From NCBI RefSeq assembly GCF_001010285.1, contig NZ_CP011104.1, positions 3,844,001-3,908,000 of the forward strand: a DNA stretch of 64,000 bases, read 5' to 3'. Below, in pieces: positions 1-8,813 of the stretch. Position 1 is the stretch's first letter, and each line of letters starts with the position of its first letter. A program made the translations under genes and the position numbers. Below the pieces are notes generated by a model. The model saw only the letters and a list, made by a program, of their open reading frames with translations. It was not told where the DNA came from and made no database searches. This DNA is from Photorhabdus thracensis (lineage in GTDB: Bacteria > Pseudomonadota > Gammaproteobacteria > Enterobacterales > Enterobacteriaceae).

Positions 1-1
1 G

Positions 2-793
2 GTTATTGCTGATGACACGCTGACAGATAAAGATATTTTGTCTGTTGCCGACTACATCGAATCCGCGTCTGTTTCTCGTATCTATGGGCATACAGTACAG
101 AAAATAGACGCATTGGAGGCTGATGTTGCTACCGATATCGGATCACAACTGAAAGGCGGAAACTATCAGCGTACGCTCTGGCAATATTCATCCGGTAAAC
201 CGTATACCGCCGCATCTCTGATGGGACGGATGTTTACCGTCAATTTCAATGGCAATAACACCACCATTACCCTGAAATTCAAACAGGAACCGGCTGTGAC
301 GGCGGAAAGCCTGACAGCAACTCAAGCTAACGCCTTGAAGAAGAAAAACGGCAACGTTTTTGTTAAATACAACAACGACACGGCCATTATTCAGGAAGGC
401 GTCATGGCAAACGGCGATTTTATTGACGAGCGCCACAGCCTGGATTGGTTACAGAATTACGTTCAAAACAATCTTTATAACTTGCTTTACACCAGTACCA
501 GCAAGATCCCACAGACTGATGAAGGTGTCACGCGTCTGATTACCAATGTTGAACAGTCACTTGATCAAGCGGTGACCAATGGATTGATCGCTCATGGTGT
601 ATGGGGGGGCGATCCTTTTGGTGCATTGAATACCGGTGCGACATTAACAAAAGGTTATTACGTTTACGCGCCACCCATTGCGACACAAGCGCAGGCGGAT
701 AGGGAAGCCCGCAAAGCACCGGTTATCCAGTGTGCTATCAAATTAGCAGGGGCTGTTCACTACGCTGATGTCATTATTAATGTAAACAGATAA
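2..793 (+). CDS. Phage tail sheath-like protein, DUF3383 family (5' end cut off)
   Basis: The reading frame is open to the left window edge, so the N-terminus is missing and about 264 residues are visible. The text (…[17 protein letters not shown]… near the C-terminus, ending in a short beta strand INVNR) resembles the DUF3383 proteins that hold the sheath position in KPP10-type contractile phages. A sheath role is inferred from family and from the tube-like gene that follows. The next start lies about 10 bp after the stop, so the two are probably co-transcribed. Strand and frame are certain; the precise function is less so. Confidence 0.75.
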   Translation, partial: VIADDTLTDKDILSVADYIESASVSRIYGHTVQKIDALEADVATDIGSQLKGGNYQRTLWQYSSGKPYTAASLMGRMFTVNFNGNNTTITLKFKQEPAVTAESLTATQANALKKKNGNVFVKYNNDTAIIQEGVMANGDFIDERHSLDWLQNYVQNNLYNLLYTSTSKIPQTDEGVTRLITNVEQSLDQAVTNGLIAHGVWGGDPFGALNTGATLTKGYYVYAPPIATQAQADREARKAPVIQCAIKLAGAVHYADVIINVNR

Positions 794-802
794 GGGTTGA
801 AA

Positions 803-1243
803 ATGGCTACATATTCTTTTCTTGATGTCTCCGCATCTATTACCGGAGTCGGCGGTTCTTTTGATCTTGGCAACGGCGCAGCCCTCTCTGATGAGGGTAT
901 CACCGTCACAATGTCAGACAGCAAAAACACCATGACCACAGGGGCAGACGGTGAAGTGATGCATTCATTGCATGCGTCCAAATCTGGCACCATCACCGTT
1001 AATTTACTTAAAACCAGCCCGGTAAATGCCAAACTGAACGCGATGCTGAGTACACAATCGCTTTCATCGGCGGCATGGGGCAATAACGTGATTGTGATTC
1101 GTAATAAGCAGAGTAACGACACGGCTGTTGCCCGTTCTGTTGCATTTCAGAAGCAGCCGGATTTGCAGAATGCCAAAGCCGGCAATACCGTTGCCTGGGT
1201 ATTTGATTGCGGAAAAATCGACATCATGTTAGGCACATTCTAA
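803..1243 (+). CDS. Phage tail tube-like protein, DUF3277 family
   Basis: This 146-residue protein begins MATYSFLDVSASI and contains the beta-rich pattern of DUF3277 (KPP10 ORF10-like) proteins, which follow the sheath gene in contractile phages and are thought to form the inner tail tube. I chose the ATG at 803 over an in-frame TTG at 797 because an AAGGG ribosome-binding site sits about 7 bases before it. Size and position suit a tube monomer. A 100-bp gap with no clear gene separates it from the tail chaperone. Confidence 0.75.
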   Translation: MATYSFLDVSASITGVGGSFDLGNGAALSDEGITVTMSDSKNTMTTGADGEVMHSLHASKSGTITVNLLKTSPVNAKLNAMLSTQSLSSAAWGNNVIVIRNKQSNDTAVARSVAFQKQPDLQNAKAGNTVAWVFDCGKIDIMLGTF

Positions 1244-1342
1244 CAAGCTGACTTCATAGACGCTGAAACAACGCTCAAGCCAGCATTGGACTTATATTTC
1301 GGTGGCTTGAGCGATTTTGCGGATAAGTTTTAAGGGGGGATT

Positions 1343-1753
1343 ATGGAATTTGAAATTGACGGTAAAAAGTATCGCGGCGGCAAGCTAAACGCTTTTCAGC
1401 AACAGGATCTGGCAGTGGCTTTGGCGCCGGCCATTCCGGCACTTGGACCGCTCATGAAAAAGCTTGTTACAGCCAGAAATGATGAAAATGAGACCGGTTT
1501 TGAAGAATTGCTCCCTTATCTGGTTGAATCAATCAATGCGCTGGGAAAATCCAACCGACATGAAATTAATGATATTTGCTTATCAGTGGTTTCCCGTGAA
1601 CAGAATGGTATCTGGAGCAAAATTTATGAATCTAATGGTCAGGTATTGATGTTCGATGACATCAATGGCTTAGAGCTGCTGAAAATTGTGGGTTTTATTG
1701 TCAGAGACTCACTGGGAAATTTTTTTCCCGCCCCATTAGAGAGCGCAGTGTAA
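1343..1753 (+). CDS. Tail assembly chaperone, unshifted product (136 aa)
   Basis: A 136-residue acidic protein starts MEFEIDGKKYRGG behind a strong AAGGGGGG ribosome-binding site. Its place between tube and tape measure is where contractile and lambda-like phages encode the tail assembly chaperone (G/E protein). Near its 3' end the codons GGA AAT TTT TTT CCC form a slippery run, and the -1 frame is open from there to 1956, so this is probably the shorter of two products. No catalytic motif is expected or seen. Assignment is by position and frameshift architecture rather than by close sequence recognition. Confidence 0.7.
   Translation: MEFEIDGKKYRGGKLNAFQQQDLAVALAPAIPALGPLMKKLVTARNDENETGFEELLPYLVESINALGKSNRHEINDICLSVVSREQNGIWSKIYESNGQVLMFDDINGLELLKIVGFIVRDSLGNFFPAPLESAV
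1717..1726 (+). promoter_or_regulatory. -1 ribosomal frameshift slippery site
   Basis: In the zero frame the bases read A AAT TTT TTT, which satisfies the X XXY YYZ slippery rule at 1717-1723 and again as T TTT TTT at 1720-1726. The zero frame stops 27 bases later, while the -1 frame stays open for about 77 codons. Phage tail chaperone genes commonly use this arrangement to make a long and a short form in fixed ratio. I did not establish a downstream stimulatory stem-loop. Confidence 0.7.
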
Positions 1754-1956
1754 TCTCAGGACGAGCCAGCTTAAATTTTGAAACCTTACCGGAGGGGCGT
1801 GATTACCTGTTACGCCCGGTCATTGCGGGTATGTGCCGCTATGAATCTTTAAAAGATGGCGTTCTTGACCTGGCTGATATTGCACTGATGAATGATGCCC
1901 TTGACGTTAAATCGGAAAATGAGGCCATGATAGAGAGGTGGCGAAGTGAGCAATAA
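1723..1956 (+). CDS. -1 frame extension of the tail assembly chaperone (GT-like)
   Basis: After a -1 slip at 1717-1726 the frame continues through residues such as SLNFETLPEGRDYLLRP, then MCRYESLKDGVLDLADIALM, and ends ...IERWRSEQ at the TAA at 1954-1956. It has no good start of its own, the sequence looks coding, and it ends overlapping the tape-measure start by 11 bases. This fits the T part of a G-GT chaperone pair that bridges tail tube and tape measure, giving a fusion of about 204 residues. It could instead be read from an internal ATG near 1831, but no ribosome-binding site supports that. Confidence 0.65.
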   Translation, partial: FSRPIRERSVISGRASLNFETLPEGRDYLLRPVIAGMCRYESLKDGVLDLADIALMNDALDVKSENEAMIERWRSEQ

Positions 1957-3715
1957 CCCTGAAACAATTGAAGATTTCCTGGTGTCACTTAGGTTTGATA
2001 TTGATGAGGTGGGGCAGCGTAAATTCATGGCTGTTATCACCGAAGTCACGTCTAACGTTCTCAAAATGCGGGCGGAAATTGAAAACGCAACATTAGCTGT
2101 GGTTAATTTTATCACTCAAATCGCTAACGGCTTGGATAAGCTCGGTGGGCAATTGCAGAAAATAGGCGTAACGACTGAGAAAATTAAATCTATTGATAGT
2201 GGTATCAGCCAGGCTGCGGGAAATGTTGAGGGGCTTTTGCCCAACATGGATATTCAGGCCAGTGATACAAATAGCAACCATTGTAATACGGCTTCTTTAG
2301 TCTCATTGATAAGTGAACAGTTATTAAAAACACCAATGGATTGTGCTGGTCAATCCACGGGCATACTCGATAGTGATGACATATTTAATGCAGTTGAGGA
2401 ATTAGTTAAATGGTTAGACAAAGGGGAAATCTCAGCGAAAGGTTTATTGGCGACACTGAATGAATTGTGGAAATTCACAGGAAGAAAAATCACTCTGGGT
2501 ATACTCTTTGATTTGAATAATCGGTTAAATGCATTACAGGAAGAAGCAAAAAGAAATCACGAAAACGTGGGTGAAACTCTAATGCGGCGGCAAAGAGAAT
2601 ATGAAGCAAATAAAAAACCACTTATAACATCTGAGCAACTTGATAGCTGGATGTCAACGCATGGGCTCTATATTGCTTCTGACTGGGCACTGTTTTTCAG
2701 CAAAGATAAGTATGAAAAATACCAGGAACAACTTGATGTCAGGAAAACCATAATCGACAAAGGACACAACACAATAGTTACTGATGGTATTCTTGGTAAA
2801 GTATCAGACCAATTAAGTAAAACGAAAAAGAAACGAAAGAATAAGCCACTAAATAAAGATCATCTTAGGACTGATGTTGCTAAACAGCATGATGCTCATC
2901 ATGGTTTAATAGCTACAGCTAATCAGTCGATGAACGTTTTTAACAGTGAGCTTACAGGGGCAAAACTGAAGAAAATAATGTCTTCCAGAGGGGTACGGAA
3001 TAATAATCCATTAAATATGAACTTTGCACATCAGACAGGGGCAGTACTTGAAGATAGCCCAAAACCCAGATTTGCTAAGTATCCAGATGCATACAGTGGA
3101 TTAAAAGGTACAGCCCATCAGTTGAGACGTTATTTTCGTGGTCAAACTACCGGAAAAAAGCTACAGACCATTGCAAGTATTATCCCAACATGGGCACCAT
3201 CAAAAGATGGTAATAAGACGGAAGATTATATTGCCAACGTGTCTAAAATGATGGGAGTTTCTAAGAATACGTTCCTCGATCTCACTGATCCTGATGTGAT
3301 GCAAAGGCTAATTGATAGCATGATGGTAGTGGAAAGTGGTGGCAATCCTTATTCACCCGAACTTATCAGGGCAGCAATTACCGGAGTGCCACCGCCAGCG
3401 AATAAACCCTCAAAATTGGTTGGACATCTGCATAATGTCGCTCATTCTTTGAAAAATATTTCGATTGATCCCCGAATGATCAGTGGTGCGGTGACAAATA
3501 TCAATAATATGATGAATCATCAGATACTGACTCCTCATTTACTGCTGCACGCGCCAATACCCACTGGCAATAATGTGAGGGGGATAGGGGAAGTAAATTA
3601 TCATATTGAGGTTAACGGCGTTGAATCTCCCAGAGAGGCAGCAAGACTGACCGGGGAAACAGTAGAACGCACTCACAGTATGCTACTTAGAAATATGCAA
3701 ACACAGGTGAGATAA
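1946..3715 (+). CDS. Tape measure protein with murein-hydrolase-like domain
   Basis: This 589-residue protein starts at a GTG preceded by GAGAGGTGG. The N-terminal 130 residues are helical, with hydrophobic heptads (TLAVVNFITQIANGLDKLGG) as in tape measures. Residues about 345-470 carry RGVRNNNPLNMNFAHQTGAV and a later SIIPTWAPSKDGNKTEDYIA, the pattern of the phage structural protein P5 or virion lytic domains that open peptidoglycan. The C-terminus (EVNGVESPREAARLTGETVE) also resembles tape-measure tails. At 589 residues it is short, implying a short tail, unless the protein is a shortened derivative. The position after the chaperone supports the call. Confidence 0.75.
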   Translation: MSNNPETIEDFLVSLRFDIDEVGQRKFMAVITEVTSNVLKMRAEIENATLAVVNFITQIANGLDKLGGQLQKIGVTTEKIKSIDSGISQAAGNVEGLLPNMDIQASDTNSNHCNTASLVSLISEQLLKTPMDCAGQSTGILDSDDIFNAVEELVKWLDKGEISAKGLLATLNELWKFTGRKITLGILFDLNNRLNALQEEAKRNHENVGETLMRRQREYEANKKPLITSEQLDSWMSTHGLYIASDWALFFSKDKYEKYQEQLDVRKTIIDKGHNTIVTDGILGKVSDQLSKTKKKRKNKPLNKDHLRTDVAKQHDAHHGLIATANQSMNVFNSELTGAKLKKIMSSRGVRNNNPLNMNFAHQTGAVLEDSPKPRFAKYPDAYSGLKGTAHQLRRYFRGQTTGKKLQTIASIIPTWAPSKDGNKTEDYIANVSKMMGVSKNTFLDLTDPDVMQRLIDSMMVVESGGNPYSPELIRAAITGVPPPANKPSKLVGHLHNVAHSLKNISIDPRMISGAVTNINNMMNHQILTPHLLLHAPIPTGNNVRGIGEVNYHIEVNGVESPREAARLTGETVERTHSMLLRNMQTQVR

Positions 3716-3717
3716 CA

Positions 3718-4323
3718 ATGGATATATTATCAGTCATGTTTTCTCAGCAAACGAGAAAAATAGGTGTCATTGTACCGAGTGTTGTTATTTCAGAAAACCA
3801 TACGGATACATCTAATATAACAGATCACCCGGTCCAGCAAGGGGCGACAATCAGTGATCATGCTTATGACTCACCATCAGAAGTGACAATGAGCTTAGGT
3901 TTTGCTGGTGGTGGTTCGTTGCTTGATGTTGTGGATACCACAAAAGTATTTGATATTGCTACCGGGTTGAGCTTGGGAACCAACCCGCGCGCGGTATATC
4001 AACAGCTGCTTGATCTAAAATCATCATATAAACCTTTTGATGTTGCGACAGGGAAACGTTTATACAACAACATGTTAATTCAAAATATAAGTGTTACGAC
4101 GGATCAAACCAGTGAAAACGTTCTGTCAGTCACTTTAACTTTACGTGAAGTGATGATTGTTGAAACATCGCCGAATAAAACCGCGCCGGCGGAAAATATG
4201 AAACATTCTGAAGATACTGCACCTGTGGTTAATGTCGGAACCAAAGTCACGGTGAAGCCGTCATTACCACAAAGAATTCTTGACTTTGTTATAGAACGAG
4301 GTAAAAAATGGTTGGGATTGTAG
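3718..4323 (+). CDS. Dit-like phage tail protein
   Basis: The 201-residue product begins 2 bases after the tape measure stop. The segment VPSVVISENHTDTSNITDHPV followed by a central ATGLSLGTNPRAVYQQLLDLK and a beta-rich NMLIQNISVTTDQTSENVLS resembles the N-terminal domain of Dit-like distal tail proteins, which form a ring at the tail tip and attach the baseplate. The last 50 residues are low-complexity and charged. It overlaps the next gene by 16 bases. The function is inferred from domain resemblance and synteny. Confidence 0.7.
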   Translation: MDILSVMFSQQTRKIGVIVPSVVISENHTDTSNITDHPVQQGATISDHAYDSPSEVTMSLGFAGGGSLLDVVDTTKVFDIATGLSLGTNPRAVYQQLLDLKSSYKPFDVATGKRLYNNMLIQNISVTTDQTSENVLSVTLTLREVMIVETSPNKTAPAENMKHSEDTAPVVNVGTKVTVKPSLPQRILDFVIERGKKWLGL

Positions 4324-4613
4324 AAATTCCTTTATCACCTAAAAATCAGCAATTTGATGTTCAGCTAAATGGAATTAACTATAAAATGCGTTTGATGTGG
4401 CGTGATATTGCAGGTTGGATCCTGGATATTATGACACTAGACAGTGAGCCAATAATCAATGGCTTGCCGCTGGTTTTTGGGGTTAATCTGCTTGAACAAT
4501 ATTGTCATCTTGGTTTTAATGGTTCATTAGTCTTTTATGGCGATATAAATCAGCAGAAACCTTACAGGAATAATCTTGGCAAGGAGGATAGATTATACTT
4601 TGTAGTAAGTTAA
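4308..4613 (+). CDS. Baseplate plug protein, Pam3 gp18-like
   Basis: The 101-residue product begins MVGIVEIPLSPKNQQFDV behind a GAGG site. A core of alternating strands (INYKMRLMWRDIAGWILDIM, then INGLPLVFGVNLLEQY) is the shape of the small baseplate plug family known from cyanophage Pam3 gp18 and common beside Dit-like and hub genes in contractile prophages. It overlaps the Dit-like gene, so translation is probably coupled. Confidence rests on the pattern and on gene order. Confidence 0.7.
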   Translation: MVGIVEIPLSPKNQQFDVQLNGINYKMRLMWRDIAGWILDIMTLDSEPIINGLPLVFGVNLLEQYCHLGFNGSLVFYGDINQQKPYRNNLGKEDRLYFVVS

Positions 4614-4682
4614 CTTGGTAAAAATGAAGGATAATACATTTGTTTAAATTAGTTATAGGAAAATTTAAGCCAAGTAACGAGT

Positions 4683-4862
4683 ATGGCTATATCTTTTGAC
4701 CGCAATAAAATATATCTTGAATATCCTACTTTGGCGGCAGTAAAGGTTTTAGATAATAAAGAAGGAGCAATCTTATGTACCCTTCGGGGACTTGTGAGAC
4801 TTCTTGGGAACAAGGAAGCCAGGTACGGTAAAAAGGCGATGACAAGCCCACCGTTCCTGTGA
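4683..4862 (+). CDS. Possible small protein in the plug-hub gap, unknown
   Basis: In the 390-bp gap before the hub gene an ATG opens 59 codons (MAISFDRNKIYLEYPTLAAV… ending KKAMTSPPFL). No convincing ribosome-binding site precedes it and I recognise no family. The same stretch can form hairpins (CCC-TTCG-GGG at about 4769-4780, and a CTTCTTG/CAAGGAAG stem just after), so it may instead be a structured RNA or a decayed moron gene. The rest of the gap shows no other gene. Confidence 0.25.
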   Translation: MAISFDRNKIYLEYPTLAAVKVLDNKEGAILCTLRGLVRLLGNKEARYGKKAMTSPPFL

Positions 4863-4960
4863 ATGGGTGCCAGCGATGGTGCCCTTTGTCATTTATAGAA
4901 TCTTATTCCGATGCAGTTTTATAGCCACAACCTTTAACTTCCCATGATTTGTTACACGTG

Positions 4961-4981
4961 CCGCTTAATTGCGGTTTTTTT
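4961..4981 (+). terminator. Weak intrinsic terminator before the hub gene
   Basis: CCGC-TTAATT-GCGG forms a 4-bp GC stem followed by a run of seven T. The stem is short, so this may only attenuate transcription of the baseplate genes. It would fit the end of a small transcript coming from the 4614-4950 gap. Confidence 0.4.
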
Positions 4982-5003
4982 GTTTCTGTTAATTAGGTGA
5001 ATT

Positions 5004-5957
5004 ATGTCAAAACAATGGATAAGAGAATGTCACCTTATCGTTGTAGACGAAAAGGGTGAAAAAATAGATTTATCAAACCTGAAAATTATATTTAATATCA
5101 ACAGAGCTGAACACTCCTATCCGGCTACGGGTGTTTTCACAATATATAACCTCAATGACGAAACCAGTAATAAATTACGCCGAAATGAGTTTAAAACAAT
5201 TAAATTTGTGGCGGGCTACAAGGAGAACTCAGGACAAATATTTTCAGGCCAAATCCAATACACACATGTGAAGAGAGAAAGTGCAACCGATACCTGTGTT
5301 GTTATTCAAGCTGCGGATGGGGATGAGCCACACAATTACGCGACAGTAAATACCACTATTGCTGCTGGGTATTCGCAAGCAGACTTAGACCATTTACTGA
5401 TGCGTGATATTGCCAAATATGGCATTACCGCAGGTCTGCGCCCGGAATTCCGCAAATCAGCATCCCCTAGGGGAAAAGTGCTTTTTGGTATGCACCGTAA
5501 TGAAGTTTCTAATCTGGCAAAGCAGTGTGATGCTAACTGGCGTTACGAAGATAACCAGTTGCATATTGTGCCCAGGAATAAATATCTGACAGAGGCGGTT
5601 GTACTTACATTAAAAACCGGTCTGATTGGTATGCCTGAACAGACCATCGGCGCTGGTATTAACGTTAAATGCCTAATTAATCCCAATATCGGCCCCGGCA
5701 CATTAATCAGACTGGATAACCGCTCAATTAAGCCGGTTGAGCCTTCTGGCGATGAAACATCTAAATCTGACAATCATAAAGATGCAAAACAGCAACCGTC
5801 AGCATTGGATTCTGACGGTGATTACATCGTCTTCAGCGTAAATTATTCCGGCGACACCCGCGGAACCGACTGGTACATGGAGATGATGTGTGTTGCCAAA
5901 AGCGATCACACATTGCTGAAAAAATTAATGAGCGATAAAGATAAGGCAAACACCTGA
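5004..5957 (+). CDS. Phage baseplate hub protein
   Basis: The 317-residue protein starts MSKQWIRECHLIVVDEKG. The N-terminal half resembles the barrel domains of phage hub proteins (gpD/gp27-like): TFNRAEHS-like NINRAEHSYPATGVFTIYNL and FSGQIQYTHVKRESATD. A middle segment, HRNEVSNLAKQCDANWRYED, is typical of hub proteins. The linker near residues 235-265 is Lys/Asp/Ser-rich. The hub trimer would hold the spike encoded next; the two genes are nearly adjacent. The ATG follows an AATTAGGTGA site. Confidence 0.75.
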   Translation: MSKQWIRECHLIVVDEKGEKIDLSNLKIIFNINRAEHSYPATGVFTIYNLNDETSNKLRRNEFKTIKFVAGYKENSGQIFSGQIQYTHVKRESATDTCVVIQAADGDEPHNYATVNTTIAAGYSQADLDHLLMRDIAKYGITAGLRPEFRKSASPRGKVLFGMHRNEVSNLAKQCDANWRYEDNQLHIVPRNKYLTEAVVLTLKTGLIGMPEQTIGAGINVKCLINPNIGPGTLIRLDNRSIKPVEPSGDETSKSDNHKDAKQQPSALDSDGDYIVFSVNYSGDTRGTDWYMEMMCVAKSDHTLLKKLMSDKDKANT

Positions 5958-6712
5958 TGATAAATACTGATGAACGACTAAATAGACCCGAAGCGGTCTT
6001 TTTTTCTATGCAAGAGGTCATTAGCGCCGGATTGTATGTCTCTTTACCCTGCATTATTCAATCATTTAACGCTGACGCGGTCACCGTAACAGCACAACCC
6101 GCCATCAGATGGAAAATCAGGAAAAAAGACGGCGAACTGGAATCCGTATCCTTGCCGCTGCTAGTCGATGTACCCGTTATATTTCCAAGAGGCGGAGGTG
6201 TGACGTTAACGTTCCCGGTAAAAGCGGGTGATGAATGCCTGGTGGTATTTGCTGATCGCTGTATTGATTACTGGTGGCAATCCGGCGGCATACAAGAGCC
6301 GGTAGATCCCCGGCAACACAACCTGTCCGATGGATTTGCGATTATTGGCCCACAATCCCAGCAACAAAAAATAGCCGATATCAGCATCAGCGCCGCGCAG
6401 CTAAGAAGTGATGATGGCGCGGCTTATATCGAACTCGATCCCGGTAGCCATAATGTCACCGTGATCACACCGGCAAAACTCATTGCTACTGCACATGGCG
6501 GTACTGAAATCACCTCACCTGAAATCACCCTGAACGGCAACGTCACCATTAACGGCAACTTATCGCAGGGAATGGGGGCGGGTGGTGGAACAGCAACCCT
6601 GCAAGGCCCGGTCGCGGTGAACAACGATCTGACCGCGGGTGGCATAAGCCTGATGAACCATACGCACGGTGGTGTACAAACCGGTAGCGGTAGCACGAGG
6701 AAACCGCAATGA
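5957..6712 (+). CDS. Gp138-type membrane-puncturing spike
   Basis: The 251-residue protein has an N-terminal OB-fold-like domain (SLPCIIQSFNADAVTVTAQP, then LVDVPVIFPRGGGVTLTFPV), the signature of the phage P2/Gp138 spike N-terminal domain. The C-terminal part is a repetitive beta-helix (ITSPEITLNGNVTINGNLSQ) ending in MNHTHGGVQTGSGSTRKPQ, where the HTHGG histidines suit a metal-stabilised spike tip. It follows the hub gene without a gap and overlaps the gp25-like gene by 4 bases. This is the device that pierces the outer membrane. Confidence 0.85.
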   Translation: MINTDERLNRPEAVFFSMQEVISAGLYVSLPCIIQSFNADAVTVTAQPAIRWKIRKKDGELESVSLPLLVDVPVIFPRGGGVTLTFPVKAGDECLVVFADRCIDYWWQSGGIQEPVDPRQHNLSDGFAIIGPQSQQQKIADISISAAQLRSDDGAAYIELDPGSHNVTVITPAKLIATAHGGTEITSPEITLNGNVTINGNLSQGMGAGGGTATLQGPVAVNNDLTAGGISLMNHTHGGVQTGSGSTRKPQ

Positions 6713-7056
6713 GATACAGAAGAGAAATTGATAACGACTATGTATTTGGTCGTGGAGACGCGAGTTTTCTTATCAACTCACCGGAAGCGGTCGCGCAGGC
6801 GGTAAAAACCCGCCTGATGCTGCGCAGTGGCGAATGGTTTCTTGATGACCGGGAGGGAACCGATTACGACAAAGTACTGGGTAAAGGCACATCGGGTTTT
6901 TATGACCTGATTATCAGACAGCGAATACTGCAAACGCAGGGCGTGTCAGAAATTATCCACTACCGTAGTGAAAGAAACCCCAACACAAGAAAAATCACCA
7001 TTACCGCCACGATTGACACGATTTATGGACAGACAGGAGTAACTGCTGATGTATGA
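6709..7056 (+). CDS. Baseplate wedge protein, gp25-like
   Basis: The 115-residue protein has the compact wedge-initiator pattern VAQAVKTRLMLRSGEWFLD near residues 28-46 and a C-terminal strand-rich IRQRILQTQGVSEIIHYRSE. T4 gp25 homologues contact the sheath and start its contraction. The start codon overlaps the spike stop and the stop overlaps the baseplate J start, so these genes are translationally coupled. Confidence 0.8.
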   Translation: MRYRREIDNDYVFGRGDASFLINSPEAVAQAVKTRLMLRSGEWFLDDREGTDYDKVLGKGTSGFYDLIIRQRILQTQGVSEIIHYRSERNPNTRKITITATIDTIYGQTGVTADV

Positions 7057-8242
7057 AAGTATTATCACCTCAATGCTACCTGCTATTGATAAAAACGGGA
7101 TCAACGCGCCTGATTATCAAACCATCTTAAATGGCTGGAAGGCGATATTCAGGGATATCTACGGGAACGATATTTACGTTGAATCTGACAGTAAAGACGG
7201 GGTTTTTCTGTCGCTGATCGCGTACGTTGTTCACGGTTGTAACAACGCCACCATTGCCTCCTACAACTCATTTAGCCCGACAACTGCGGTGGGTGAAGGA
7301 CTTTCCCGCAGTGTCAAAATCAATGGCATTACCAGAAAAAGCTCCAGTAACTCAACTGTGGATGTATTGGTAACTGGTCGGGCAGGAACCGTTATTCGCA
7401 ACGCTTCCGTGCGGGATGACGCTGGAAACAGCTGGTCACTCCCTGATGAAGTGATTATCGACACACACGGACAGGCTATTGTGACGGCCATATGTCAACA
7501 GACCGGCGCGATTGGCGCGCTGCCTCACACAGTTAATCAGATTGCTACGCCAACCCTGGGTTGGCAAACAGTGACAAACCCGGTTGCCGCCACCCTTGGC
7601 CGGGGAATTGAATCTGATGCAGAACTGCGAATACGCCAGGCGGCTTCAGTCGCGTTGCCATCACAAACCATTATGGATGGACTAATCGGCGCGATTGCCA
7701 ATTTGCATGGCGTCTCACGTTATCGGGGATACGACAACGACACGGATCAAACCGATGAAAATGGCATACCTGCGCACAGTATAGCCATTGTGATTGATGG
7801 TGGAGACTCGAAAGAAATTGCTCAGACCATCTTAAAAAAGAAAACGCCGGGCATACCAACATTTGGCACCACTGCTGAAATTGTCACAGACATTGCTGGC
7901 AATGAAAAAACGATAAACTTCTATCGTCCTACGCTGGTGCCAATCTACGTTGAAATTCAGATTAGACCCTTTGTCGGATACACCTCGGATATTGGGAATA
8001 GCATTCGTACAGAAATATCTGACTATATCAACTCACTTTACATTGGTGATGGCATATATGTTACCCGCCTGTTTGTTCCGGCAAACTTGTGCAATAAAAA
8101 CGGCAGTCAGACATATGAAGTCCTGTCTGTGATGGCAGGTAAAACAGCATTAACAACAAACTCGGCGAACATCAACATTGCTTTTAACGAAGCACCGACT
8201 TGTTCACCTGGAAATATAAAAATAGTGACGGTGCTCGAATGA
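7049..8242 (+). CDS. Baseplate J-like protein
   Basis: The 397-residue protein shows the baseplate J pattern: DKNGINAPDYQTILNGWKAI at the start, an unusually conserved TAVGEGLSRSVKINGITRK near residues 73-91, and DAELRIRQAASVALPSQTIM near 190-210. J proteins form the wedge ring that spreads during contraction. Its last bases overlap the following DUF2612 gene (ATGA). Length is normal for the family. Confidence 0.85.
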   Translation: MYESIITSMLPAIDKNGINAPDYQTILNGWKAIFRDIYGNDIYVESDSKDGVFLSLIAYVVHGCNNATIASYNSFSPTTAVGEGLSRSVKINGITRKSSSNSTVDVLVTGRAGTVIRNASVRDDAGNSWSLPDEVIIDTHGQAIVTAICQQTGAIGALPHTVNQIATPTLGWQTVTNPVAATLGRGIESDAELRIRQAASVALPSQTIMDGLIGAIANLHGVSRYRGYDNDTDQTDENGIPAHSIAIVIDGGDSKEIAQTILKKKTPGIPTFGTTAEIVTDIAGNEKTINFYRPTLVPIYVEIQIRPFVGYTSDIGNSIRTEISDYINSLYIGDGIYVTRLFVPANLCNKNGSQTYEVLSVMAGKTALTTNSANINIAFNEAPTCSPGNIKIVTVLE

Positions 8243-8811
8243 ATAAATATATGAAACTGATTCCGGCGTATCACATGGAGGGTAAAAAATACGTCAGAAT
8301 GCTTGAAGCGGTTACTGATATATTAAACCAAAGTGCACTAACAAATGACTTACTGATTAGCAGTTTTGACCTTGATAAAGCGGTGGGTAAACAGCTTGAT
8401 ATTATCGGTGAATGGGTAGGGAGAAACCGAACAATCCAGGCTCCGATTGAATACTATTACTTCTCCTTTGATATACCTGAATTGGGATTTGATTACGGTA
8501 CCTGGAAAGATCGGTTTGATAGTGACAAAAGTTATATCGACTTGGATGACAACAATTACCGAATCGTGATTAAAGCCAAAATAGGGGAAAACAACTGGGA
8601 TGGAACGGGAGAATCACTTAATAACATCCTGAGTTTTATTCATTCAAACCATAACATATCCATATCCTTTGAGGATAATTTGGATATGTCATTCACTGTG
8701 ACAGTAAAAGGTAAATCAATTAGTACTATCACCAAAGAAATTATCCGTCAGGGTTATCTCTCCATTAAACCAATGGGAATAACGGTAAATTACCATGTCG
8801 TTGAGGGTTAG
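8239..8811 (+). CDS. DUF2612 phage baseplate protein
   Basis: The 190-residue protein begins MNKYMKLIPAYHMEGKKYV; this ATG overlaps the J stop as ATGA, the reason it is preferred over upstream in-frame codons. The segment FDLDKAVGKQLDIIGEWVGR is typical of DUF2612, which occupies the P2 gpI/tail-fibre-connector position between J and the fibre. It probably joins fibres to the baseplate. It is moderately AT-rich, with no sign of decay. Confidence 0.75.
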   Translation: MNKYMKLIPAYHMEGKKYVRMLEAVTDILNQSALTNDLLISSFDLDKAVGKQLDIIGEWVGRNRTIQAPIEYYYFSFDIPELGFDYGTWKDRFDSDKSYIDLDDNNYRIVIKAKIGENNWDGTGESLNNILSFIHSNHNISISFEDNLDMSFTVTVKGKSISTITKEIIRQGYLSIKPMGITVNYHVVEG

Positions 8812-8813
8812 AA

